From: Allobosea sp039673065
GTDB lineage: Bacteria > Pseudomonadota > Alphaproteobacteria > Rhizobiales > Beijerinckiaceae
Direction of reading: 5' to 3'
Assembly (NCBI RefSeq): GCF_039673065.1
Contig: NZ_JBDJKW010000017.1
Span: 1-64,000, forward strand
DNA: 64,000 nucleotides
Within the stretch, counting starts at the first letter, position 1, and every line of letters begins with the position of its first letter. The notes beneath the pieces were generated by a model that did not search any database, was not told the DNA's origin, and saw nothing but the letters and a program-made list of their open reading frames with translations. This document shows, piece by piece, positions 49,346-59,900 of this stretch. Made by a program: the position numbers and the translations under genes.

Positions 49346-50599
49346 TCAGATCGCTCCGCCGTCGACCAGCCGCTGGATCGCGGCGTCGTCCAGGTTCAGC
49401 AGCTCCGCCAGCAGCGTGCGCGTATGCTCGCCCGGCGCCGGCGCCTTGCCGAGCGGGATCTCGCCGACGGCGGAGAGCTTGATGGGGGAGCCAAACATGC
49501 GCACGCTCTCGCCGGCGACCGGGATCTCGACGATCATCCTGCGGGCCGCGATATGCGGGTCCTCCACCACCTCCGGCACGGTCCGGATCGCGCTGAGCGG
49601 AATGCGGTCGCCCGCCATCGCCTCGAGTTCGGCCTTGCCGTAGGCGCTGAACCAGCGCTCCAGCAGCGGCGTGACCCGGCTCTCGGCGACGGCCGGGTCG
49701 AAGCGCTTCTCCATCGTATCGATCTCGGGATCATCGGCCAGATGCGGCTCGCCGAACATCTCGCAGGTCAGGCGCCAGAACTTGTCGGTGTAGCCGCCGA
49801 AGAAGACATAGCCGTCCTTGCAGGGGAACTGGCCATAGGGCCTGACGAAGGGATGCTCGTTGCCGAGCGGCACGGCCGTCTCGCCCCTGGTGGTGTAGCG
49901 CACGACCGCGTTCTCGGTGAGCGTCAGGATGGAATCCTGCTGCGCCACGTCGACCACCTGGCCTTCGCCGCTGCGCTCCGCGACGCGCAGCGCCGCCAGG
50001 GTTCCGATCGTGGCGTAGAGCGAGGCGGCGAGATCGCCGATGATGGTGCCGACGCGCACCGGCGGGCGATCCGGATAGCCGTTCATCGACCAGAGCCCGC
50101 CCACCGCCTGCCCGGTGTTGTCGAAGGCCGGGCGCGAGGCGTTGGGACCGGTCCGCCCGAAGCCGCTGATCGCCGTATAGACCAGACGGGGATTGTGGCG
50201 CTTCAGCTCGTCATAGCCGAGGCCGAGCTTCTCCATCGTGCCCGGCCGGAAATTCTCGACCAGCACATCCGCCTTGGCGACGAGCTGCTTCAGAAGCGCC
50301 TTGCCCTCGGGCGTCTTCAGATTGAGCGAGAGGCCGCGCTTGTTGCGGTTGAACTGCGAGAAGAAGGCGCTCTCCCCGCCGTCGGCCTCGCCCTCGCCGC
50401 CGACGAAGGGCGGGAAGCCGCGGGCATAATCGGGATCGGCCGGATGCTCGACCTTGATCACGTCGGCGCCGAGATCCGCCAGCAGCATGGCGCAGAACGG
50501 CCCGGCCACGACGCGCGTGATGTCCAGAACGGTGATCCCCGCCAGCGGCCGGCCGGGCGCATCCCGATTTCCCTGCCGCGATGCCTGCCCTGCCATCAT
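49346..50599 (-). CDS. class III CoA-transferase (CaiB/BaiF family)
   Basis: A 417-residue protein. It begins LAGITVLDITRVVAGPFCAM, then LLADLGADVIKVEHP, VLVENFRPGTMEKLGLGYDE, VYTAISGFGRTGPNASRPAFD with the presumed catalytic Asp, and QDSILTLTENAVV. Such enzymes move CoA between carboxylic acids, often from succinyl-CoA. With HMG-CoA lyase 13 bases upstream, activation of 3-hydroxy-3-methylglutarate (as the mammalian homologue SUGCT can do) or of a similar dicarboxylate is plausible. Confidence 0.9.
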   Translation of the reverse strand: MMAGQASRQGNRDAPGRPLAGITVLDITRVVAGPFCAMLLADLGADVIKVEHPADPDYARGFPPFVGGEGEADGGESAFFSQFNRNKRGLSLNLKTPEGKALLKQLVAKADVLVENFRPGTMEKLGLGYDELKRHNPRLVYTAISGFGRTGPNASRPAFDNTGQAVGGLWSMNGYPDRPPVRVGTIIGDLAASLYATIGTLAALRVAERSGEGQVVDVAQQDSILTLTENAVVRYTTRGETAVPLGNEHPFVRPYGQFPCKDGYVFFGGYTDKFWRLTCEMFGEPHLADDPEIDTMEKRFDPAVAESRVTPLLERWFSAYGKAELEAMAGDRIPLSAIRTVPEVVEDPHIAARRMIVEIPVAGESVRMFGSPIKLSAVGEIPLGKAPAPGEHTRTLLAELLNLDDAAIQRLVDGGAI

Positions 50600-50612
50600 C
50601 CCGTGTTCCTCT

Positions 50613-51512
50613 TCAAGCGACCGACCGGGCGGCCTGCGCCCGCGCGACCCGCGATTGCGTGCCCTTGCCGAGATGGCCGGACACGAACGCGCCCGCCGCG
50701 ATCAGGGCGGGGAGATCGATGCCGGTCGACAGTCCCATGCCGTTCAACATGTAGACGACATCCTCGGTCGCGACATTGCCCGTAGCGCCGGGCGCGAAGG
50801 GACAGCCGCCCAGCCCGGCGACCGAGGCATCGAAGCTGCGGATGCCGGCCTCGATCCCCGCATGGATATTGGCCAGGGCCTGCCCGCGGGTGTCGTGGAA
50901 GTGCAGGGCGACGCGGTCGGCGCCGATCGCCGCGGCGACGGCGGCCGCGACCTCGCGCGCCTGCCGCGGCGTCGCGACGCCGATCGTATCGGCGATCGAA
51001 ACCTCGTAGCAGCCCATCTCGACCAGCCTCTCCGCGAGCCGCACCACGGCCGCCAGCGCGACGTCGCCCTCATAGGGGCAGCCGAAGGCGCAGGAGACAT
51101 AGCCGCGCACCGGCAGCCGGCCGTCCAGGCGCGCGACGATCGGCGCGAAGCGCGCGAGGCTCTCCGCCACCGTGCAATTGATGTTGCGCCGGGAGAACGA
51201 CTCGCTCGCCGAGGCGAACACCGCGACCTCGTCGGCGCCGGCCGCGAGCGCCGCCTCGACCCCGCGCAGGTTCGGCACCAGCGCGATGAAGCGGGCGTCC
51301 GGAGCACGGCGCGCCGCGGCCAGGACCTCCGCCGTCCCGGCCATCTGCGGGACATGGCGCTCCGAGACGAAGCTGCCGACCTCGATGGCCCGCAGCCCGG
51401 CGGCGACGAGCCGGTCGACCAGCGCCGCCCGGACCGACGCCGGCAGGGTCACCGCCTCGGCCTGGAGCCCGTCGCGCGGCCCCACCTCGACGATCCGAAT
51501 ATCCGCTTGCAT
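50613..51512 (-). CDS. mvaB: hydroxymethylglutaryl-CoA lyase
   Basis: Cleaves HMG-CoA to acetyl-CoA and acetoacetate. The 299-residue TIM-barrel shows RIVEVGPRDGLQAEAV (catalytic Arg and metal Asp), ADEVAVFASASESFSRRNIN, IADTIGVATPRQA, LHFHDTRGQALANI (metal His pair) and the flexible-loop signature AGLGGCPFAPGATGNVATED with the catalytic Cys. First gene of a four-gene minus-strand set (lyase, CoA-transferase, hydratase, binding protein), divergent from the PucR-like regulator. The pairing with an HMG-CoA reductase gene resembles mevalonate-degradation operons. Confidence 0.93.
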   Translation of the reverse strand: MQADIRIVEVGPRDGLQAEAVTLPASVRAALVDRLVAAGLRAIEVGSFVSERHVPQMAGTAEVLAAARRAPDARFIALVPNLRGVEAALAAGADEVAVFASASESFSRRNINCTVAESLARFAPIVARLDGRLPVRGYVSCAFGCPYEGDVALAAVVRLAERLVEMGCYEVSIADTIGVATPRQAREVAAAVAAAIGADRVALHFHDTRGQALANIHAGIEAGIRSFDASVAGLGGCPFAPGATGNVATEDVVYMLNGMGLSTGIDLPALIAAGAFVSGHLGKGTQSRVARAQAARSVA

Positions 51513-51683
51513 GCGCCGCCCACCGTGGTTTCCGCTCAGCCATGCCCGAGCCGCAGGAAAGGCGAAATGTAGATTTCATCCATGAAACCGGGCATTGAAT
51601 AGAGGCCGGAACCATCACCCTCGCCCGCCGGCTGCGCTAGCAGCTGTCGGACCGATCCACGCGCGGCCAGACGGGAGTCAGGC

Positions 51684-53630
51684 ATGGACCAGCTGAGGCG
51701 GGAGCCCGCGCGACCCGTGGCGGAAACCGACATCGTGGCGGGCTTCTATTCACGGATGCTCGCCCTGCTGGACCAGGGCGGGAACCCGTCCGGCTTCGAA
51801 CAGCTCACCGTCGAGGCGCGTGGGCTCGAACCGCGGCTGCGTAGCCGGGTCGAGGCCGACATCGCGCTGGCCATGCGGCTGCGCGAACATGTCGAGCACA
51901 AGCTGAAGCGCGAGCACGAGCTGATCGCGCTGAACGAGACCGCCCGCGATCTCTCGGCGATGCGCGATACCGACCAGGTGCTGCAGGCGATCATCCGCCG
52001 CGCCCGCCAGCTCGTCGGCAGCGACCTCGCCTATCTCTCCGCCGCCGCCGACGATCGCAGCCCCCTGCATGTCCGCGCCACCGAGGGCGTGATCTCGGAG
52101 GCGTTCGCCAGCATCGTGGTGCCGCGCGATGTCGGGATCTGCGGCAGCGTCGTGCGCACGCGCAAGCCCTGCCAGTCGAGCCAGTACCGCACGGATGGCC
52201 AGTTTCACCACGACCCCGTCATCGACGCGGCGATCCATGGCGAGGGCGTGGTCTCGATCCTGGGCATTCCGCTCGAACTGGAAGCCCACATCATCGGCGT
52301 GCTCTTCGTCGCGGATCGCTATGAGCGCTCCTACAACCCGCAGGAGATCTCGATCCTGCAGTCGCTCGGCACCTTCGCCGCGCTCGCCATCGAGAATGCC
52401 CGCCTGCTCGAGGAGGGCCAGCGCGCCCTGGCCATGGCGCGCGACGCCAATGTCGCCCTGCGCACCAAGGCCGACGACATCGAGAGCGCGGCGGTGGCGC
52501 ATGAGCGGCTGACGGAGCTCATCGCGCGCGGCGGCTCGCTGGAGGATCTGCGCCAGCGCGTCGCGACCCTTCTCGGCGGCGAGGCCGTGATCCTCGACGA
52601 ACGCCAGATCGCCATCGCCGGCAGCCTGCCCGACGACATGCGCGATCACGGCCTGGCGGCGGCCATCCGCGAGAGCGTGCGGCTCGGCCGGTCGGTGCAG
52701 TTCGAGGCCGGTACGGACCGCACCACCATGGTCGCGGCCGTCACCAGCGGCGCGGTCCGCCTCGGCGCCGTCGTACTGGTGCGCGAGCGGCCGATGAGCT
52801 CGGCCGAGATCCGCACGCTGGAGCGGGCCGCGCTGGTCACCGCCATCGTGCTGCTCTCGCTCGAGCGCGTCGCCGAGACGGCCTACCGCACCGTGGCCGA
52901 CATCCTGTCCGCCCTGCTGCGCGGCACTTCGGACCCGTTCGGGCCGGAGGCCGCGCAGGCCCTGCCGACCGGCGTCACGCTGTCCTGGCCGGTGACGATG
53001 CTGCTCGTCTCCTGCCGCGAGGGCTTCGCCGCGCATCTGCCGCCGGCGCTGCGCGCCGCGATCTCCGGCCGCCACACCATCGGCGCCGCCTTCAACGGCG
53101 ACCTGGCGATCGCCACCGCCGGCGCCGACTGGGACGCGCTGGCCCGGCGGATCGGCGCGACGCTGCGGGAGGCCGGCCGCCACGACTACAACATCGTCGT
53201 CTCGCAGCCGGTCGCCGACATCGCCGGCGCGGCGCCGGAATACCAGCGCCTGCGCCGCGGCCTGGCCCTGCTGCGCAGCCTCGGGCAGAGCGGACGGATC
53301 GTGCCGGAGAAGGCGCTCTCGCTCTATGCGCTGCTCTTCGACGGCCAGGGCGAGGACGCGGCGCGCCAGTTCATCCACCACACCGTCGGGCGGCTGCTGG
53401 AGCACGATGCGCGACGCAACGCGCACCTTGCGGCCACCCTCTTCACCTATCTGGAATCCGGCCGCAGCCTGCAGCGCGCCGCCGACATGCTGAAGATCCA
53501 CGTCAACACGATGCGCCAGCGCCTGGACGCGATCGGCGGCCTCTGCCCCGACTGGTCCGAGCCCAGCCGCAGCCTGGAGCTGCACATGGCGCTGCGCCTG
53601 CACAGGCTCAGCGAAATCCTGCCGGCCTGA
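51684..53630 (+). CDS. GAF-domain PucR-type transcriptional regulator
   Basis: A 648-residue protein. Residues 80-245 contain a helical signalling segment and a GAF domain (SDLAYLSAAADDRSPLHVRA, VVSILGIPLELEAHIIGVLF). The middle is a PucR-like region (LLVSCREGFAAHLPPALRAA). The C-terminal HTH_30 domain reads LFTYLESGRSLQRAADMLK then IHVNTMRQRLDAIGGL. Divergent from the HMG-CoA lyase operon and followed by HMG-CoA reductase, it most likely senses a small molecule of this pathway and controls both sides. Confidence 0.9.
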   Translation: MDQLRREPARPVAETDIVAGFYSRMLALLDQGGNPSGFEQLTVEARGLEPRLRSRVEADIALAMRLREHVEHKLKREHELIALNETARDLSAMRDTDQVLQAIIRRARQLVGSDLAYLSAAADDRSPLHVRATEGVISEAFASIVVPRDVGICGSVVRTRKPCQSSQYRTDGQFHHDPVIDAAIHGEGVVSILGIPLELEAHIIGVLFVADRYERSYNPQEISILQSLGTFAALAIENARLLEEGQRALAMARDANVALRTKADDIESAAVAHERLTELIARGGSLEDLRQRVATLLGGEAVILDERQIAIAGSLPDDMRDHGLAAAIRESVRLGRSVQFEAGTDRTTMVAAVTSGAVRLGAVVLVRERPMSSAEIRTLERAALVTAIVLLSLERVAETAYRTVADILSALLRGTSDPFGPEAAQALPTGVTLSWPVTMLLVSCREGFAAHLPPALRAAISGRHTIGAAFNGDLAIATAGADWDALARRIGATLREAGRHDYNIVVSQPVADIAGAAPEYQRLRRGLALLRSLGQSGRIVPEKALSLYALLFDGQGEDAARQFIHHTVGRLLEHDARRNAHLAATLFTYLESGRSLQRAADMLKIHVNTMRQRLDAIGGLCPDWSEPSRSLELHMALRLHRLSEILPA

Positions 53631-53687
53631 GACAATGGAGGAGGCCCACGGCACGGGCGCCCGACAGTATGGCTCGGCGCCATTGTC
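53631..53687. repeat. spaced inverted repeat upstream of HMG-CoA reductase
   Basis: GACAATGG (53631-53638) and CCATTGTC (53680-53687) are perfect inverses separated by 41 bases, between the regulator stop and the reductase gene. They may be paired regulator sites or chance; no function is shown. Confidence 0.3.
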
Positions 53688-53745
53688 GCTCCGGGAAGCG
53701 GCTGGCTAAACGCGGGTCATCGCACATGAACGGAGCCCAGCGCCG

Positions 53746-55017
53746 ATGCCCGTCAACAGCCGCCTTCCCGGCTTCTACAAGCTGTCCCCGCGCGACCGCC
53801 TGGCGGAGGTCGCGCGTGCCTCCGGCCTCGCCGAGGCCGATCTCGCCTGCCTCGTCCCGCAGGATCCGGAGATGCTCGCGACCGCCGACCGCATGATCGA
53901 GAACGCGGTCGGCACCATGTCCATTCCGGTCGGCATCGCCGCGAACTTCACCATCGGTGGCCGGGACTATCTGATCCCCATGGCGACCGAGGAGCCCTCG
54001 GTGGTGGCGGCGGCCAGCAACATGGCCTCGGTGGCGCGCCTGCATGGCGGCTTCCACGCCTCGACGGACCAGCCGATCATGGTCTCGCAGGTCCAGGTCG
54101 TCGGCGTCGCCGATCCGCGCGCCGCGCGCATGCGCCTCTATGAGGCCGAGGCCGAGATCCTCGCGCTCGCCAACGAGCAGGACCCGATGCTGGTGAAGCT
54201 CGGGGGCGGGGCGCGCGCCATCGATGTCCGCATCGTCGAGGCGCGCGACGCCACCTATGTCGTACTGCACCTGCATGTCGACGTCCGCGACGCGATGGGC
54301 GCCAACGCCGTCAACACCATGGCCGAGGCGCTCGCCCCCCGCATCGGCGAGATCGCCGGCGGGCGCGTCCGCCTGCGCATCCTCACCAACAAGGCCGACC
54401 GGCGCCTCGCCCGCGTCCGCGCCGTCTTCGATCGCGACGCCCTCGGCGGCCCCGACGTCGTGGCCGGCATCGTCGACGCCTATCGCTTCGCCGCCGCCGA
54501 CCCCTACCGCGCCGCCACCCACAACAAGGGCATCATGAACGGCATCACCGCCGTGGTGCTGGCGACCGGCAACGACACCCGCGCGGTCGAGGCCGGGGCG
54601 CACTGCCATGCCGCGGCGAGCGGGCGCTACACCTCGCTCTCGCACTACGAGGTCAATGCGGACGGCCATCTCGTCGGCACGCTGGAGGTGCCGATGGCGG
54701 TCGGGCTGGTCGGAGGCGCGACCAAGACCCATCCCGCCGCCCGCGCGGCGGTCAAGCTGCTCGGCGTCACCTCGGCGCAGGAGCTCGCGCAGATCATCGT
54801 CGCGGTCGGCCTCGCCCAGAACATCGGCGCCCTGCGCGCCCTGGCGGCGGAGGGCATCCAGAAGGGCCATATGTCGCTGCATGCCCGCAATGTCGCGGCG
54901 GCGGCCGGCGCGGTCGGCGACGAGATCGAGGCGGTCGTCGCGCGCCTGAAGGGCGGCGGCCATGTCCGCCTCGATCGCGCCGAGGCGATCCTGGCCGAGT
55001 TGCGGGCGAGCGCCTGA
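53746..55017 (+). CDS. mvaA: hydroxymethylglutaryl-CoA reductase, class II (degradative type)
   Basis: Interconverts mevalonate and HMG-CoA using NAD(P)(H). The 423-residue length and motifs are class II: GTMSIPVGIAANF, MATEEPSVVAAASNMA (catalytic Glu), LGGGARAIDVRIVEA, LTNKADRRLARVRA (catalytic Lys), RAATHNKGIMNGI, and IQKGHMSLHARNVA (catalytic His). Bacteria that make isoprenoids by the MEP route, as alphaproteobacteria generally do, use such an enzyme in the oxidative direction to grow on mevalonate. Neighbouring HMG-CoA lyase supports that. ATG 53746 has GGAG nine to ten bases ahead. Confidence 0.95.
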   Translation: MPVNSRLPGFYKLSPRDRLAEVARASGLAEADLACLVPQDPEMLATADRMIENAVGTMSIPVGIAANFTIGGRDYLIPMATEEPSVVAAASNMASVARLHGGFHASTDQPIMVSQVQVVGVADPRAARMRLYEAEAEILALANEQDPMLVKLGGGARAIDVRIVEARDATYVVLHLHVDVRDAMGANAVNTMAEALAPRIGEIAGGRVRLRILTNKADRRLARVRAVFDRDALGGPDVVAGIVDAYRFAAADPYRAATHNKGIMNGITAVVLATGNDTRAVEAGAHCHAAASGRYTSLSHYEVNADGHLVGTLEVPMAVGLVGGATKTHPAARAAVKLLGVTSAQELAQIIVAVGLAQNIGALRALAAEGIQKGHMSLHARNVAAAAGAVGDEIEAVVARLKGGGHVRLDRAEAILAELRASA

Positions 55018-55019
55018 CC

Positions 55020-55723
55020 CCCGCTGGCTGGCGCGCAAGCGCCGCCCGCCGCCTCGCCGGATGACGACCAGCGGCCCGACCCTGGTCGTCGTCTCGTGCA
55101 GCGCGCGCTGCTGATCGAGAAGCACCGCATCGGTGTCCGCGATCGCCAGCGTGCCGTCGGCGATGACGACCCGGCCGTGGACATGGCGGTTCATCTCCTC
55201 GACCAGCCGCGAGCGTCGTCGCGGCGTCGCTGCGCTGCACATGAAAGCGCCCGCCGGTCTGCGCGGTGAAGCGCAGCGCGTCGGAGAAGGCGTACGTGAT
55301 CTCGAGCCCGCCATTGTGGCCCTGGGTCGAGCGCACCTCGCTATCGATCGGCAGACAGAAATCCGAGCGCTTCTGGCGCCAGGGCAGCCCCAGCACCGGC
55401 CACGGCCCGCCGATGTCGCGCTCGCGCGGCGCCTCCTCGGCGAAGGAATGGCTCAGCATCGCAGTGGTGTCCGGCAGGCCGGCCGGCGTGATCGGCAGCT
55501 GGCCGCGGATCGCATGACTGGAACCGGTCATGCACTCGTCGTAGCGCCGGAAGGCGACGAAGGGCGGCGCGTTCAGATCGCGGCGGAAGCGCTCGAACGA
55601 TCCTGCAATGCGCAAGGCGGCCTGGTTCGGGAGCAGCGGGGCGTTGACCGTGAAGGCCTCGGACGCTTTCCCCCCCGGCTCGGCGGCTCGCGCGGGTTTC
55701 GTCGGCGCTGCGCCGCCCCCCAT
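55020..55723 (-). pseudogene. frameshifted remnant of an unidentified gene
   Basis: The minus strand reads as protein from about 55723 (NAPPFVAFRRYDECMTG ... GGLEITYAFSDALRFTAQTG, HVQRSDAATTL). It then changes frame near 55212 and continues sensibly as LVEEMNRHVHGRVVIADGTL and HETTTRVGPLVVIRR. No stop is found before the antisense of the HMG-CoA reductase gene, so the 3' end is lost as well. I do not recognise the family. The plus strand of this 759-base gap contains nothing convincing. A sequencing error could mimic the frameshift. Confidence 0.4.
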
Positions 55724-55776
55724 CGCGGTCACGATGCGTAATCTCCCGGCAATCGAGCTGGCCGATAGCGCGGCGC

Positions 55777-56949
55777 ATGACACAAGGCTCGCATTCCGGA
55801 TGCCGCGCCCGGCGCATCGCTCGTTTCGTCCTCCTCGCCGCCATCTCCGTCCTGGCGGCCTGCGGGGACGACAAGCCTCCCGAGCCGGAGGCGCCGGCCG
55901 AGGTTTCCGTCGTCCGGCCGAGTCCGGAGAGCGTTTCGATCGCGGAGCTGCTGCCCGGCCGTGTCGTCGCCCATCGCGTCGCGGAGATCCGCCCGCAGGT
56001 CGGCGGCATCGTCCTGACGCGGCTGTTCGATCAGGGCAGCGAGGTCGCCGCCGGCCAGCCGCTGTTCCAGCTCGATCCGGCCGTCTTCGCCGCCGAGGTC
56101 GACATGGCGGCGGCCGCCCTGAGCCGGGCGGAGGCCTCTCTCACCCGCGCACGGGCCCAGGTCGAGCGGGTCGAGGCCCTGCTCAGGACGAACGCGGCCA
56201 GCCGGCAGGCCCATGACGACGCGATCGCCGCGCGGGCGCAGGCCGCCGCCGATGTGGCGCAGAGCCGGGCGGCGCTCGAGCGCCGGCGGCTCGATCTCGG
56301 CTTCGCCACGATCCGCTCGCCCATCGCCGGCCGGATCGACCAGGCGCTGGCGAGCGAGGGCGCGCTGGCGGTGGTCGGTGCGGCCTCGCCGCTGGCGGTC
56401 GTGCAGCAGATCGACCGCGTCTATGTCGACCTGCGCCAGCCGGCGCGCCGCCTCGACGCGCTGCGCACGCTCGCGCGCAGCGGCGGCCCGGAGTCCAGCG
56501 CCCCGGTCGAGATCCTGACCGGAGACGGCGATGCCCATGCCGTCGCGGGCAGGCTGCTGTTTTCCGGCATCGCCGTCGATCCGCAGACGGGCGAGATCCT
56601 GCTGCGCGTCGAGGTCGGCAACCCCGATCGCGCCTTGCTGCCCGGCCTGTTCGTGCGGGCGCGACTGCCGCGCGCGCTCAAGCCGGCCGCCCTGCTGGTG
56701 CCGTTGCAGGCCGTGCAGCGCGACGGCAACGGCATCGCCCGCATCGGCATAGTCGACGAGGCCGGCAAGGTGGCGCGGCGCGAGGTGGCGACCGGGCCCG
56801 AGATCGACGGGCGCGTCGTGATCGAGAGCGGCTTGCGCGCCGGCGAGCGGGTGATCGTCGAGGGACAGGACCGTGTCCAGCCCGGCGCAACGGTCACCGC
56901 CCTGCCCTGGCGTCCCGAGCGCCTCGCCGCCACGCAGGCGCCGCGCTGA
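55777..56949 (+). CDS. RND efflux periplasmic adaptor (MexA/AcrA type) lipoprotein
   Basis: A 390-residue membrane fusion protein. The lipobox ISVLAACGDD near residues 23-32 indicates lipid anchoring in the inner membrane. Then come the barrel-sandwich start (AEIRPQVGGIVLTRLFDQGS), a coiled-coil hairpin (about 100-165, rich in Ala, Arg, Glu), GFATIRSPIAGRIDQALASEGALA and the beta-barrel segment QTGEILLRVEVGNPDRALLP. It links the RND pump to an outer-membrane channel not encoded nearby. Its stop overlaps the pump ATG. No repressor gene is intact upstream. Confidence 0.94.
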   Translation: MTQGSHSGCRARRIARFVLLAAISVLAACGDDKPPEPEAPAEVSVVRPSPESVSIAELLPGRVVAHRVAEIRPQVGGIVLTRLFDQGSEVAAGQPLFQLDPAVFAAEVDMAAAALSRAEASLTRARAQVERVEALLRTNAASRQAHDDAIAARAQAAADVAQSRAALERRRLDLGFATIRSPIAGRIDQALASEGALAVVGAASPLAVVQQIDRVYVDLRQPARRLDALRTLARSGGPESSAPVEILTGDGDAHAVAGRLLFSGIAVDPQTGEILLRVEVGNPDRALLPGLFVRARLPRALKPAALLVPLQAVQRDGNGIARIGIVDEAGKVARREVATGPEIDGRVVIESGLRAGERVIVEGQDRVQPGATVTALPWRPERLAATQAPR

Positions 56950-59900
56950 TGGCCGCGTTCTTCATCGACCGGCCGGTCTTCGCCTGGGTGATCGCCATCG
57001 CGATCGCGCTCTCCGGCGCCATCGCGATCCCGCGGCTGCCGACGGAGCGCTATCCCGCCATCACGCCGCCGACCATCAGCATCTCCGCGACCTATCCCGG
57101 CGCCTCGCCGCAGGCGATGAGCGACGGGGTGGTCGGCCTGATCGAGCGCGAGCTCTCGAGCGTGCGCAACCTGCTCTCCTTCGAGAGCGCCACCGACATG
57201 TCGGGCACGGCGACGATCACCGCGACCTTCCGCTCCGGCACCAGCCCGGAGTTGGCGCAGGTCGACGTGCAGAACCGGCTGAAGACGGTGGAGCCGCGCC
57301 TGCCGCAGGCGGTGCGGCAGCTCGGCCTGACGGTCGAGGCGGTATCGTCCGGCTTCCTGCTGCTGCTCGACATCGCCTCCACCGGCGCCGCACATGACGA
57401 GGTCAGCCTCGGCGACTACGCGGTGCGCAACATCGCCGACGAGCTGAAGCGCGTGCCCGGCGTCGGGCGGGTGCAGCTCTTCGCGGCCGAGCGGGCCATG
57501 CGGATCTGGATCGACCCGGTGAAGCTCTCTGCCCATGCGCTCACCTTCGGCGACGTCACCACGGCGATCGCGCAGCAGAACCTGCAGATCGCGCCGGGCG
57601 CGCTCGGGGCCGAGCCGACGACGGCCGAGCAGCGTGTCACGGTGCCCTTCGCCGTCGACGGACGCCTGCGCACGCCCGAGGATTTCCGCGCGATCGTGCT
57701 GCGCGCCAATCCGGACGGCTCCAGCCTGAGCCTCGGCGAGGTGGCGCGCGTCGAGCTCGGCGCGCAGTCCTATGCGTTCGCGACGCGCTCGGACGGCAAG
57801 CCCGTCGCGACGCTCGCGGTCCAGCTCGCCCCGGGGGCGAACGCGGTCACGACCTCGGGCGCGATCAGGGCACGCATGAGCGACCTCGCCCGGGCGATGC
57901 CGGAGGGCATGACCTATTCGATCCCCTTCGACACGGCGCCCTTCGTCCGCGTCTCGATCGAGAAGGTGCTGGTCACCCTGCTCGAGGCGATGGCGCTGGT
58001 CTTCCTGGTGATGTTCCTGTTCCTGCAGAACATCCGCTGCACGCTGATCCCGGCGATCGTCGCGCCGATCGCGCTGCTCGGCACCTTCGCGGTGATGCTG
58101 GCGGCCGGCTACTCCATCAACGTGCTGACCATGTTCGGCATGGTGCTGGCGATCGGCATCATCGTCGACGACGCCATCGTGGTGGTCGAGACCGTCGAGC
58201 GGCTGATGGCCCAGGAAGGGCTGTCGCCGCGCGAGGCGACGATCCGGGCGATGGGCGAGATCACCGGCGCGGTGATCGGCATCACCCTGGTGCTCACCGC
58301 CGTGTTCGCGCCGATGGCGCTGTCGGGCGGCTCGGTCGGCGTGATCTATCGCCAGTTCGCGCTGGCGATGGCGGTCTCGATCCTGCTCTCCGCCTTCCTG
58401 GCACTGACGCTGACGCCGGCGCTGTGCGCGACCATGCTGCGGCCGCTCCCCGGCCATGGCGCCAAGACCGGATTCTTCGGCTGGTTCGACCGGCGCTTCG
58501 AGCGCCTGACGACGCGCTACACCGGTCTCGTCGCCCGGCTGGTCGGCCAGCCCCGCCGGGTGATGGCGGGCTTCGCGGCCATCCTCGTCCTGCTCGGCCT
58601 CGCCTTCGCCCGGCTGCCGTCGGCCTTCCTGCCGGACGAGGACCAGGGCTATGTCCTGACCTCGATCCAGCTGCCGCCGGACGCGACCGCCAATCGCACG
58701 CGTGCCGCGGCGGCGATCATCGAACGGCACAATGCCGCGCGCCCGGCCGTCCGCCACACGGTGAGCATCCTCGGCTTCGGCTTCTCGGGCTCGGGGCCGA
58801 ACGCGGCGCTGATCTACACCATGCTGAAGGACTGGGGCGACCGCCCCGGCATCAGCGCAGCCGACGAGGTCGCGCGGATCGAGCAGGCGGCCCGGGCGAT
58901 CCGCGAGGGCAGCGTCGTCACCATGCTGCCGCCGGCGATCGACGGGCTCGGCACGACCTCGGGCTTCGCGCTCAGGCTGGAGGATCGCGCCGGGCGCGGC
59001 TCCGCCGCGCTCGCCGCCGCGAAGGATCGGCTGCTGGCGCTCGCGAAGGAGAGCCCGGTCCTGACCGGGGTCTACGAGGAGGGCCTGCCACCCGGAAGCC
59101 GGATCCGGCTGACGATCGACCGGCAGAAGGCACAGGTGCTCGGCGTCCCCTTCACGGTGATTGCCGAGACGCTCGGCGCGGCGCTGGGCTCGACCTATGT
59201 CAACGACTTCCCCAATCTCGGCCGGGTGCAGCAGGTCATCGTGCAGGCCGAGGCTACGGCGCGGATGAACCTCGACGACGTGCTGCGGCTGCCGGTGCGC
59301 AACGCCGCCGGCCAGTCGGTGCCGCTCTCGGTGCTGGTGACGCCGGCCTGGGAGACCGGCCCGCTGCAGCTGGTGCGCTACAACGGCTATCCTGCGGTGC
59401 GCATCACCGGCTCGGCGGCGAGCGGGCGCTCAAGCGGCGAGGCGATGCGCGAGATGGAGCGCCTGGCCGGCCAGTTGCCGCCCGGCTTCGCCGTGGTCTG
59501 GACCGGCCAGTCCCTGCAGGAGCAGCAGGCCGGCGCGCAGGGCCCTCTCCTGCTCGCGCTGTCGATGCTGGTGGTCTTCCTGGTGCTGGCCGCGCTCTAC
59601 GAGAGCTGGTCGGTGCCGCTCGCGGTGATGCTGGTGGTACCGCTCGGCCTCGTCGGCGCGGTCGCGGCGGTGATGCTGCGCGACATGCCGGACGACGTCT
59701 TCTTCAAGGTCGGGCTGGTCACGATCATCGGGCTCTCGGCCAAGAACGCCATCCTGATCGTCGAGTTCGCCAGGGTGGCGCGCGCACGCGGCCTGAACGC
59801 GGCACAGGCCGCGGTCGAGGCCGCCCGGATGCGGCTGCGCCCGATCGTGATGACCAGCCTCGCCTTCACCCTCGGCATCGTGCCGCTGATGATCGCCTCC

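Noticed and set aside
56421..58757. 778-codon minus-strand open frame inside the RND genes
   Set aside because: Antisense shadow of the adaptor and pump; highly biased composition and no domain pattern.
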